A stretch of 64,000 bases of DNA from Taxillus chinensis (Eukaryota; Streptophyta; Magnoliopsida; Santalales; Loranthaceae), in NCBI GenBank assembly GCA_023512835.1, contig CM042087.1:43642017-43706016 (forward strand), given 5' to 3'. Shown here in pieces: positions 39,701 through 47,431 of the stretch. The notes beneath the pieces are model-generated. The model ran no database searches and was not told where the DNA came from. It saw only the letters and a program-made list of their open reading frames with translations. The translations under genes were made by a program, and so were the position numbers. The stretch's first letter is position 1. Each line of letters begins with the position of its first letter.

Positions 39701-42351
39701 TGAGTGAAGATTGGGGATTTTTCAAGTCCTGTTGACAGTCAGGGATCGAGATGGTGGCAGCTGGTTAAGTGACAGTTGAGGGTGTTGAACGACCCTCATT
39801 ATAATAATATTATAATATTATAATAATAATAATAATATTGTTATTATTATTTTTATTTGTCGGTTTGGTATTAAACATAGTGAAAAGTGGTGTGTATTGT
39901 CAAAATTAACATATCCATATTAATGAATTAATGGTTTTTCTGAACTCCCTAGAAATTTATGTTACTTTTGAATTATGCTTGAGCTTGAGTTTAGTACCTT
40001 CATAAAGCAATTTGATTAATTAAGAGGTTTTCTGAATCATGCTTTTGGAGCTGTACTTGGGATTGATGGTACCAACGCTAATTGAGGACAAACATTGTGC
40101 TTTTGCTGTTTCACAGATGTTTGCGGATGTGGCAAGGAAAATGGAAGCCTTGACTCAGCCCCTAGAAGTTCAAATAAAACAGTAAATAAGAAGTTTGGTC
40201 TTGGTGTATCTGTGGAGGGAGGCACTTCTACATCTGGAATTGCTTCTCAGACTGCATCAGGTGTGCTGTCTGGTTCAGGCGTTCTTAGTGCTCGACCTGG
40301 AAGCACAACATCTTCTGGGTTACTTTCTAATGTGGTATCAACAATGAATGCTGATGTTGCCAGGGAATATCTAGAAAAAGTGGCAGACCTTCTTCTCCAG
40401 TTTTCCCAGGCAGACACCACTGTTAAGTCCTTCATGTGTAGCCAAAGCTTACTGAGCCGCCTCTTTCAAATGTTCAATAAAATTGAGCCCCCTATTCTTT
40501 TGAAGGTACATAAGTTTTTTTTTTTTTTTGCAGTATCATACTTGAGTTGTTTAGTTCTGAACTCACTGTTTTGTTGTCACATTCTTTTAGTTGTTGAAGT
40601 GTATCAATCATTTGTCAACCGACCCAAACTGCTTAGAAAATCTTCAGCGGGCAGATGCAATCAAATATTTGATTCCAAATCTTGAACTAAGAGAAGGGCC
40701 CCTTGTATCTCAAATACATAACGAGGTGAGCCTTCCTGATTTAAAAAGTCTGTTGTCTGTGACAGTAGTAGGAAATGTGGTGACTCATTACCTGTGTGCA
40801 AAGTTGCAAATGCATAAAATACTTTGTAAGTTATTGAAAAACTGTCATTATTTGTAGGTTGTGGTTGTCTTACTATCTTATATCCTTTTCAAAATTATTT
40901 TATAATAAAGCATAGTGACATCTCTGAAGTAGGGTTGCGTTATTTCAAGTTTTCTAAATTAAACACTGGCATAACTTTAAGCTGTTGCTTACATATCCTA
41001 ACATTATTTTGCATATTTTATAGGGATAAGATTTATTTTACGTGCTTAATGACATAGATAAAAATAATAAATAAAAAAAGTAAATAAATATGCAAGGTGA
41101 GCGCCCAATACGGAATAAGTATATTTTGAGTACCACAAAGAACTCTCAATCAACCATGGACAGTAGTTGAGCCTATATTAGCTGGTATGTTTGCTTTTGT
41201 TTGAAGAAATGTGGCTGAAATGCTGACAAAGTAGATTTTCTTTCATTGGTTATATTGAGGCCTCGAGATTTTCTCCTCACTGGATTATATTTTTTTCAAG
41301 GTCCTCAATTCATTATTCAATCTCTGCAAGATAAATAAAAGGAGACAAGAGCAGGCTGCTGAAAATGGAATCATTCCACATTTGATGAACTTTATCATGT
41401 CACAATCTCCTTTAAAACAATATGCATTGCCATTACTATGTGACATGGCACATGCATCACGTAACTCAAGGGAGCAGTTAAGGGCCCATGGTGGGTTAGA
41501 CGTGTATTTGAGCCTACTTGAAGACGAGGTCTGGTCTGTGATTGCATTAGACTCGATAGCAGTTTGCCTCGCTCATGATAATGACAACCGCAAAGTTGAA
41601 CAAGCTTTAATGAAAAAAGATGCTGTCCAGAAAATGGTTAAATTTTTCCAATGCTGTCCAGAGCAGCATTTTCTCCATATATTGGAAGCCTTCTTAAAAA
41701 TTATCACGTAAGTGATCGTTATCATATACTGTCTTTGCTATTATTACCCTTATTTGCCAGGGCAACAACTAGGAGCTATATTGGCTGCTTGGAAATATTG
41801 GGTTTAAAAGTTTACTTGAATTCAATCAAGGCTAACACCAGTTGCAACACTTCAAATGCAGGAAATCAGCTCGAATAAATACAACACTAGCTGTCAATGG
41901 TTTAACGCCGTTGCTTATTACGAGGCTTGACCATCAGGACGCCATTGCTCGCCTAAATTTGCTAAAACTGATAAAGGTAAATTTCGGTGGTCTTTTTTTG
42001 GTTTATTAGACTCTCACACTAATGTTATATAATATATGTCTACTTTCTACCAATTAATATTTGGGACAGTTTTTGTTCCAGTAATAGATTTTTGAGTCGA
42101 CTATTTTACTTCGCTTCATTGTTCGCATTTAATTAATTGTGAAAGCATGCTCACACTTCTTTATGTTGTGGCAGGCGGTTTATGAGCACCACCCACGGCC
42201 AAAACAATTGATTGTGGAGAATGATCTACCCCACAAACTTCAAAATCTGATCGAGGAGCGCAGAGATGGCCAGCGCTCTGGAGGTCAAGTATTAGTAAAA
42301 CAGATGGCTACTTCGCTGCTTAAAGCGCTCCATATAAATACCGTTTTGTAA
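745..42351 (+). CDS. MAP3KE1: MAP3K epsilon protein kinase, 5'-partial, 22 exons
   Basis: This is a Ser/Thr MAP kinase kinase kinase of the plant epsilon (Cdc7/Cdc15-like) class. In Arabidopsis these kinases act at the plasma membrane and cell plate in pollen viability and cytokinesis (family knowledge). Exons: 745-765, 2595-2668, 2735-2825, 3919-4002, 11460-11561, 12260-12391, 21389-21460, 21682-21785, 26961-27072, 30702-31094, 32372-32701, 32784-32825, 34601-34780, 34889-34972, 35831-35922, 35997-36080, 38004-38839, 40117-40505, 40591-40725, 41301-41707, 41862-41976, 42175-42351 (stop TAA). All junctions are GT-AG and phases agree, giving 1351 residues. Counting visible residues, the kinase catalytic loop HRDIKGAN is at 77-84, DFG at 97-99, GTPYWMAPE at 116-124, and the domain ends near 225. 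A variable Ser-rich linker (about 228-400) follows, then a conserved armadillo/HEAT-like half ending KALHINTVL. About 64 N-terminal residues (glycine loop, VAIK lysine) lie off the left edge. The Arabidopsis protein is about 1368 residues. No frameshift or internal stop is seen. Confidence 0.95.
1300..2075 (-). mobile_element. RTE-type LINE reverse transcriptase relic, antisense in a MAP3KE1 intron
   Basis: Read on the minus strand, 1550-1680 gives a stop-broken match to the RTE C-terminal region, with M-C-G-x-T-R-I-D-K-I-R-x-E-N-I followed by an R-V-I-R-V segment. Near 2030-2055 the antisense of a D-N-I-I-L-I-D run corresponds to the catalytic (A)DD motif. The region aligns along its length with the relic at 44440-45660. 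It is truncated and full of stops. Confidence 0.7.
2079..2380. mobile_element. Fold-back MITE with arms over 100 bp
   Basis: An imperfect inverted repeat: the left arm (from about 2079, with aatattaatcatatatgact at 2135-2153) pairs with the right arm (agtcatacgtgattaatatt at 2304-2323). The centre is the palindrome ttcaaatttgaa near 2222-2233. The outer ends (gagcactagcattgg; reverse complement of the right end agaacactgacatta) resemble the GAGCAYTAGCATTGG-type ends of plant MITEs. No coding capacity. A single arm of the same family occurs at 24025-24108. Confidence 0.7.
2826..3918 (+). other. MAP3KE1 intron with an unidentified GC-richer insert (about 3020-3460)
   Basis: Most of the intron is AT-rich, but 3020-3460 is noticeably GC-richer and has a continuous open stretch at 3020-3358. 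It ends near a T-run (3476-3486). It may be a degenerate retroposon fragment, but I recognise no domain and no flanking duplication. Confidence 0.3.
4208..5839 (-). mobile_element. L1-type LINE, 5'-truncated, antisense in MAP3KE1 intron 4
   Basis: The left end is the antisense of a LINE 3' tail (poly-T at 4215-4220, then ttttattaaaaaactaag and cacaagaagtgc). On the minus strand, 4531-4322 encodes the RVT zinc-binding region ([18 protein letters not shown]), and 5836-5579 the reverse transcriptase thumb ([23 protein letters not shown]). Frameshifts and stops break the frame. A short shared caattat at 4208 and 5833 may be the target-site duplication, but it is weak. Confidence 0.75.
5840..6790 (-). 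mobile_element. LINE ORF1-type fragment, antisense
   Basis: The minus-strand reading at 6475-6146 encodes [16 protein letters not shown], then [10 protein letters not shown] and [11 protein letters not shown]. This matches the C-terminal part of the ORF at 8281-7709 of the neighbouring element and identifies it as the same ORF1 family. Upstream (6738-6496) is a less clear ORF1 part. The side that should hold ORF2 (below 6146) lacks it, apart from the separate LINE at 4208-5839. Confidence 0.55.
7000..7541. repeat. Duplicated host or unknown-element segment flanking a LINE insertion
   Basis: A block containing tgtgtataggca and ttcatataacaaaaa occurs at 7008-7070 and again at 7484-7541. A second block containing ctactcatgtt and ttacaagcc occurs at 7126-7200 and again at 9606-9680. 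The element at 7542-9570 sits between the two blocks of the second copy, so the first copy (7000-7200) represents the uninterrupted site. Confidence 0.6.
7542..9570 (-). mobile_element. ORF1-only LINE-like element, antisense, with 3' tail
   Basis: Read on the minus strand it starts near 9562. It carries broken ORF1-type frames (9468-9223, 9194-8496, 8281-7709) with Pro/Ser-rich low-complexity parts and the ORF1 C-terminal block [17 protein letters not shown]. Right after ORF1 it runs into a LINE-style 3' tail (ttgggtatagctatc, then aatataatgtcttttactta and a poly-A-like end at 7545-7556). No ORF2 endonuclease or reverse transcriptase lies between. It contains G-runs (8399-8410, 8654-8665). 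Confidence 0.6.
10092..11277 (+). mobile_element. L1-type LINE 3' fragment, sense in MAP3KE1 intron 4
   Basis: The frame at 10093-10404 encodes the end of the LINE reverse transcriptase ([27 protein letters not shown]). It continues in a shifted frame, then the zinc-binding C-terminus at 10782-10980 ([19 protein letters not shown]). It ends with taataaattattcttactta and a poly-A run at 11271-11277. The 3' part closely resembles the LINE at 15151-15576. It is 5'-truncated and frameshifted. Confidence 0.8.
11562..12259 (+). other. MAP3KE1 intron, nothing recognised
   Basis: AT-rich sequence between the GTPYWMAPE exon and the [14 protein letters not shown] exon; no repeat or element could be identified. 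Confidence 0.5.
12645..13062 (+). mobile_element. L1-type LINE 3' fragment with 14-bp target-site duplication
   Basis: The insert is flanked by a perfect direct repeat TATTTAGAATCCAA at 12631-12644 and 13063-13076. The reading [12 protein letters not shown] at the left end matches the LINE RVT zinc-binding region, and the right end has actaataaag followed by a T-run and aataaaaa (13031-13060). It is 5'-truncated and degraded. Confidence 0.8.
13682..16310 (+). mobile_element. hAT-type DNA transposon relic inside the gypsy relic
   Basis: Stop-broken plus-strand frames match the DUF659/hAT transposase core: S-D-G-W-T-H-K-R near 14110, L-F-W-T-P-C-V-A-H at 14285-14312, and an upstream [10 protein letters not shown]...[12 protein letters not shown] block at 13900-14010. 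The ends are rich in inverted motifs (ccaaggcactag near 13698; tagtgcctttag near 16287), plausibly terminal inverted repeats. A G-run interrupts at 14727-14746. The exact ends are uncertain. Confidence 0.65.
15151..15576 (-). mobile_element. 5'-truncated L1-type LINE nested in the hAT relic, with 18-bp target-site duplication
   Basis: The flanking direct repeat is TAAAATTGTGGTGTACCT at 15133-15150 and TAAAATTGCGGTGTACCT at 15577-15594 (one mismatch). The body begins with a T-run (antisense of the poly-A tail), then cacaagaagtgc (15198), and on the minus strand reads like the 3' end of the LINE at 10092-11277. It is only 426 bp long. Confidence 0.88.
18999..19770 (+). repeat. Tandem duplication of about 370 bp inside the gypsy relic
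   Basis: Unit 1 starts near 19003 (tattggctggtccatc) and unit 2 near 19361 with the same words. Both contain cccttggatggcagcagtt, tgggatggacatggaa and ctttgtca, in the same order. The two copies differ by substitutions and small indels. Confidence 0.75.
21950..22250 (+). mobile_element. RTE-type LINE 3' end relic, sense
   Basis: The plus strand reads [20 protein letters not shown], then P-I-R-R and a later L-L-D-L-G-E-M block. This is the conserved C-terminal part of plant RTE reverse transcriptases (VGVAPIEDKMRE..RLRWFGH). Only the tail survives. Confidence 0.7.
23461..25350 (-). mobile_element. Ty1/copia relic, antisense in a MAP3KE1 intron
   Basis: On the minus strand, 24900-24650 reads like the integrase core ([18 protein letters not shown], then H-K-N-R-H-L). 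The 23780-23610 stretch reads like the reverse transcriptase start ([20 protein letters not shown]), and 23577-23461 continues as [10 protein letters not shown]. All frames are broken. The reverse transcriptase end appears lost. A MITE arm lies at 24025-24108. Confidence 0.75.
24025..24108. mobile_element. Single arm of the fold-back MITE family
   Basis: The run from gagcacac through caaatattttttt to ctataatgtgttct matches the left arm of the MITE at 2079-2380 with scattered changes. The second arm is not present. It lies in or beside the copia relic. Confidence 0.5.
25360..26960 (+). other. MAP3KE1 intron remainder, nothing recognised
   Basis: AT-rich sequence with a short internal near-repeat (tgaatatatg...cactctgaatt at about 25732 and 25798). 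No coding element or transposon domain could be identified before the exon at 26961. Confidence 0.4.
27690..30250 (+). mobile_element. Ty1/copia relic with internal deletion, sense
   Basis: Gag is at 27836-28245 ([23 protein letters not shown]), the protease-like [10 protein letters not shown] at 28480-28510, and the integrase/RT linker and reverse transcriptase start at 28860-29100. The RT core M-E-D-V-Y-M-D and [10 protein letters not shown] follow at 29370-29470, then RNase H ([16 protein letters not shown]) near 29860-29920. The integrase core between protease and linker is missing; a (GAGG)n tract sits at that point (28556-28608). Confidence 0.78.
31095..32371 (+). other. MAP3KE1 intron, nothing recognised
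   Basis: AT-rich with a small inverted feel around 31440-31680 but no element that I can name; it ends at the acceptor before GCTACAAAAG. Confidence 0.4.
33446..33925. mobile_element. Non-autonomous TIR element (MITE-like)
   Basis: The left end (cgtttggtatgc, then aatgaaatt) pairs with the right end (gcgtaccaaaca, preceded by aatgaaattcgattcc). Such TTTGGTA-type inverted ends are common in plant MITEs. The interior has a GC-rich purine tract (33640-33715). I see no transposase. Flanking duplication unclear. Confidence 0.5.
34973..35830 (+). other. MAP3KE1 intron, nothing recognised
   Basis: AT-rich intron between the [10 protein letters not shown] exon and the IPVVMSF exon without identifiable elements. 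Confidence 0.5.
36650..37740. mobile_element. Composite repeat insertion: LTR-like fragment with promoter and poly(A) words
   Basis: Within 36850-37272 there is a TATA-like ctataaaaag (37095), a poly(A)-like aataaata (37239) and an end ggttcctatcaca typical of a retrotransposon LTR. The outer borders (gtttggttggtatgcaggaaagg at 36651; aattcccctcaat near 37707) resemble the TTTGGTA-type element at 33446. This looks like one element inserted in another, but no duplication proves the borders. Confidence 0.4.
36893..37065 (+). repeat. Imperfect tandem repeat of about 35-40 bp
   Basis: Three to four degenerate units of the type ttgaattggagagttttatttggacatttattat follow one another in the presumed U3 part of the LTR-like fragment. 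Confidence 0.6.
39070..39790 (-). other. Unidentified GC-richer insert in MAP3KE1 intron 17
   Basis: The minus strand is open for long stretches in two overlapping frames (39692-39357 and 39594-39067) with Ser/Pro-rich composition. It is flanked by an AAATA-rich tract (39073-39118) and an (ATA)n tract (39800-39845). It might be a captured gene fragment or retroposed sequence. I recognise no family. Confidence 0.35.
40726..41300 (+). other. MAP3KE1 intron, nothing recognised
   Basis: AT-rich intron between the [10 protein letters not shown] exon and the [13 protein letters not shown] exon, with no identifiable element. Confidence 0.5.
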
Positions 42352-42845
42352 ATCTGATCCGTCGATGCCACTGTGAAAAATACTTCCAAGAATACTCCAA
42401 ATAATTAGGTAAAGCTTTATATTGTCTCCTTTTCTTTTTTTGTGCGGCATGGTATGACTTTTTTTTTTGGGCTAGTTAGTTTTTTTTAGTTTTGGCAAGT
42501 TGAGTATATATCCTGTTGCATAAAAGAAGTTCCCTGCACTGGAAAATTTAAATTGATTTTGAAGAATCATTTGTTTTCTGTACTTTCTTATTTGTGTTTG
42601 GCTTGTACCAGAACTGTGTAAATATAGAACGTATAGGAATTTTTTGTTTTTTTTGCTTTTCTTGTGTTTCAATTGCTTTGCTGGAGATGTAATTTATTAT
42701 ATATCGAATGTTCTACACTCGCCGGTTGCTTTGCCAGTTTTATCTCGTTGCTTGCATGCCAGTGGCCTTCTCTCCTTTCATGTGAAATAACAGCCTTGGA
42801 TAAAGGTTGTCGAATAAAGGCTTTTTTGAATAAGGTAATCGGCTG
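42352..42845 (+). other. MAP3KE1 3' untranslated region and likely poly(A) site
   Basis: Sequence after the TAA stop. It has T-rich tracts and an AATAAA at 42813-42818 that could serve for polyadenylation. The real cleavage site cannot be read from DNA. Confidence 0.4.
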
Positions 42846-42935
42846 ATGAAAAAGGAAAGCTTATATGTCGGCTCTCTAAAATTTAGCTAGTGATCTGTCG
42901 CCTGTAGTCCGCCGCAATTTGCTCTCAGAATAGTA

Positions 42936-42942
42936 AATAATA

Positions 42943-42976
<34 letters not shown>
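42936..42976. repeat. (TAA)n microsatellite
   Basis: About eleven TAA units, in the convergent intergenic space between MAP3KE1 and EIF4A3. Confidence 0.9.
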
Positions 42977-42979
<3 letters not shown>

Positions 42980-43069
42980 TCTGAATTGTTGATATCAATG
43001 GTGAGAACTTTTTTAAAGATTGAATAATTATAAAATGAAGATATTTCTGTAATGCGCGAATCAGGTAAC

Positions 43070-43170
43070 CCCTCGAGCGGCGAGTACATAATAATTAAGG
43101 AACCACTGGTGTACAGCCCTCGAGCGGCGAATACAAAATAATAAGGGACCACTGGTGCAGAGCCCTCGAG
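43070..43170. repeat. Two and a fraction copies of a 46-47 bp tandem repeat
   Basis: Units start ccctcgagcggcga at 43070 and 43117, with a third start ccctcgag at 43163. Each unit contains ataataa and accactggtg. It lies between the two convergent genes, near the EIF4A3 3' end. Confidence 0.85.
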
Positions 43171-43426
43171 TAAAGCTTTCGCCACAATCACCCTCAATAT
43201 AGCCAGTGTAAAATGAAAACCAACTCGTTTAATTCAGTTACAAAATACAACATAAATTTTGAGTTCAATTCAATTTCCTATCATGTAGCAAAAGTCGAAA
43301 GGGAAAGGGGATCAAAACGACGATCTGATAGTTTACAATACATCACCCAGAATACAGGCACACAGCATACGAGAACAAAGTTGAATTCCGTAGCATGATT
43401 AGTTATCCTCCAATTTAGGCCGACGA

Positions 43427-46400
43427 TTAGATCAAATCAGCCACGTTCATAGGCATTTCATCAATTTGGGTACTGTAATACTGCTCTATGTCTCTCAAAA
43501 TCTTAATGTCATCATCTTTCACGAAGTTTATAGCCACACCCTGTAAACCATTGCACGGCCAAATTACTTATCAGCATAAAATCATCATAAAACGGGGCAT
43601 TTAGCGGTCGGATCAAACAAATGGCCGTTAGAAACACAATAATGGAATTCACAGCGCCTGAAATGGACATCTAAGGATGCAAAATGTGCTATCTAGATCA
43701 CACTAACGGAACCTACAAATGGTGGTTAGACAAAAACATAACAATGCCATCCATCCAATGATGCGAAAAATGCCATCCCACTAGATCACACTAACAGAAC
43801 CTGCAAAAAAAAAAAAAAAAAAAAAGGATTGAAAGTACCTTGCGCCCAAAACGACCAGAACGACCGATGCGATGAATGTAAAGTTCACGATTGTTAGGAA
43901 GGTCATAGTTGATAACTAGAGAAACCTGAGAAAAGAATTAAAGCATAACCATGCAACGCACACATTAATAAGAACACATTCTAAACCCTTGCTGGAAAAA
44001 ATATAACTGGTCCCTGATAAGTATCAAAATAAAGTGATAACAGCCAAAAAAAGAGAAATAAGTTATGGACATATATTACATTCTGTTTTTAACCTTTTGT
44101 TATTGTGAAGATTACATTTCTGCAGTTCTATTTCCATATATAATGTTCTCACAGATTTCATATAATAACAATGATAAGTCCAATGGATTTGTAGTCATTT
44201 AAAACCAACCAAAAAATATCCAAATGCAATAATATCAATATCCAAAGACAAATTAGGTGAATGTCAGATAAAGTTTTTTGACTAACTGCAAGAGCTCGTT
44301 AGAATTTAAGAATAGCTATGTAAACAATTACTAACAAAAAAAACAGTAATTCATATGCTCTCATCAATAATTTAAGAGTTAGGAAATTAACCATCACTGC
44401 AAATCTAACTAATTTTGATTTATTACATTTTATAAATTTTGGTTAGGAAGCGACATTAATTTGTATTTATCATAAATAAACCAACTAATAAGTCTTAATC
44501 CCGATAAAATGGAATAAACCATATGAACTAAAACAGACAAAAAATTTATATTTATTTCAAATATTTCTATTGATTATCATTTATTCTTTCAAATCTAATA
44601 ACTTCATATCTTGAGTTAAAACATCATTCAATATCAATATTCTACATCCTTCTAACAAGTATATTCATTAGCCTACGTCTTAAATTGTCAAATCAATGTA
44701 AGTAATTTTCTCATCTTATCTACAATCAGAGTCATTCTAATGATATGACAAATATTTTCATTTTGAATCTTATTCATCCTAATCTTACTAAACATTCGCA
44801 TCTTAACGATAATGAACTTTTGTATATGTTGTTTCTTATTAGTCCAACACTCCGTTTCATATAACAAAGAAGGTCTAACAGTTGCCTATAAAACTCTCAT
44901 TGCATATTGCAGTCACATAAAACTCTCATTGTACCTCTCTACTTAAGTCACCTGACTTTATTCCTATAGTTGACATCACCATCATTCTCTATTTCCTAGG
45001 TACTTAAAACATAATGTTATTGGTATGGTTATCAAAATTGATAATACTTTATTCGATATTCCTTCATTTCTGAAGCTTACACTCCATATATTCGATCTTC
45101 GGTCTCATCGATTAAAACAATATTATCAGCAAAAATATGTCCCACAACATATCCTCATAAATATTTTGATTATCTCGTCTATTATTATTGCAAATAGGAA
45201 AAAATTCAAGATTAATCCTTGATGCACCCCTATTATAACTGAAAACTCATCCGTAGTCCACAATCAGTTCTAACATTAATTACAATTCTCTCATACATAT
45301 CCTTTATTAAACTCTTATATTTGTCTTCCTTTTCAAAGACGCCAAGAACATATCTTTAAAGACTATCATAGACTTTCTCTAAATCTATGAAGATCATGTG
45401 TAAATCGATTTTTGTTACTTTATACCTCTCAATAGTCTTAATATATGAATCACTTTCATAATAGATCTTATACATAAAACCAAATTAGTTTTCCATAACC
45501 TTAGCATATTCTCTTAAACGATACTCAATAAATCTTTTCCCAAAACTTCATAATATGACTTATCAATTTTTATTTCTTTACAATTTAAGCAATCTTGTAT
45601 ATCACTTTTGTTTTTATATAAAGACTAAGTCCTCTTCCTCCATTCATCGATCATTCTATTACTTTGTCAAATCTTGTATTTATCATACAAAACGTATTTA
45701 CAATCTAAAATAAATGGAAATATTTACAATCTAATATGTTTACAAATCATATTTACAGTATTTCAGTCTAATCAATGCCCTCTAATTTTTTGTTGAACCT
45801 AAATGAATATTTTCTATAGAACAGGAATGTGCATTTATGTAAGAAAATGACCATAACTCACAATTCCCCAACATTATCATTCCCATCCCCTAAAATTTAC
45901 TCAATATATTGTATGTGAAGGGCAATGGATTCTAGTGTTGTTGAAAAGCATAAATTTTATAGTGCTTTCTGCATCAATACAGATACAACAAAACCTTACA
46001 GAGCAAGGCTGATGACAAGTTATGCTTTTCTCAAAACTGAAAAGGGGTTGGGAGGGAATTCAAATTGAGAAAATCAAAGAGGAAATTCCTTGCCTGTTGA
46101 ACATCAAGCCCTCGAGCCCAAACATCTGTGGTAATCAGGACACGACTAGTACCTTCCTTAAATTGTGCCATTATTGCATCTCTCTCCTTCTGAGGCATAT
46201 CACCATGCATTGATGAAACAGTGAAGTTACAACTCAGCATCCTCTGAGTCAGCCAATCTACCTGTTGAACACCATACAAATCAAATAAACTAAAAAACAA
46301 AAACATATGGGCAGAAATCCAAAAACTTTAGGGGGTAAGAAACAAATACAACCCCACTAGAAATCACCCTCTTCCCCACTATCAAGGTAAATGTCAAGAA

Positions 46401-47389
46401 GAAAAAAAAAGTTAACAGTTGATAATTTAAACCTTTACCTTGAACGCTATGGATTGATAAGACAAGTCTGACCTAAACATAAATCCCTACGGCATTTCAG
46501 TTTGATTTTAAAATGATAATCATGTTCCAATAAACATGCAACTAACAATTTCAAGTTTCTAAGGTTGACCTGTGACATTTTCATATGGTTATTTCATTAC
46601 AGTACATAGTTTTATTCACAACCACAAACCTTGGTCTTCTGAAAATTATATAAATAGGAAAGGCATCAACAGCATATATCATTTACAAGCTCTAACACTT
46701 TCTATAATCAAAATTCCAAAGAAAAAAGAATATATCCAAAAACACCTATGTCATATAGAAATACACTTATTATGCATTTAGGCCTGCCATTGACAGTATG
46801 CAAGTAGGTCTGCACCTGATCTAGCCCCACACTTACCTACTTGCCAGAATTACTTCCCAAACAGGTTACAAAGCAAACAATAGACCAACTCAATATTACC
46901 TTTCGTTTTGTGTTGCAGAAAATTACAGCTTGGGTAATGGTAAGTGTATCATAAAGATCAGTAAGAGTATCAAACTTCCACTCCTCTCGTTCGACTGCAA
47001 CAAAGAATTGCTTGATGCCCTGACATAATGTTTAAGAATAAAAGTTTAAACAGAAGAGTATTGATCAAATGATAAAAAAGCTTTAAAGTTTATTAACTTA
47101 CAAAAGGCAGTCAAATGAAAGCTGAGAATACTTACCTCTAGAGTTAACTCATCACGTTTCACCAGGATCCTGACAGGATCTGTCATAAACTTATTTGTCA
47201 TCTCCAAAATTTCATTTGGGAGGGTAGCAGATATTAAGACAACCTAAAATAGAATGAAGGATAACATTTAGAACCTGCACAACGGATAAATCTATAGGTT
47301 CTGTAATAACATTGAGCAGCAGAGCATTCTTAAAAGTACAAGAGAAAAATGAACTACATACAATTTGAAGTATAGCGTACAGTGCATGC

Positions 47390-47431
<42 letters not shown>

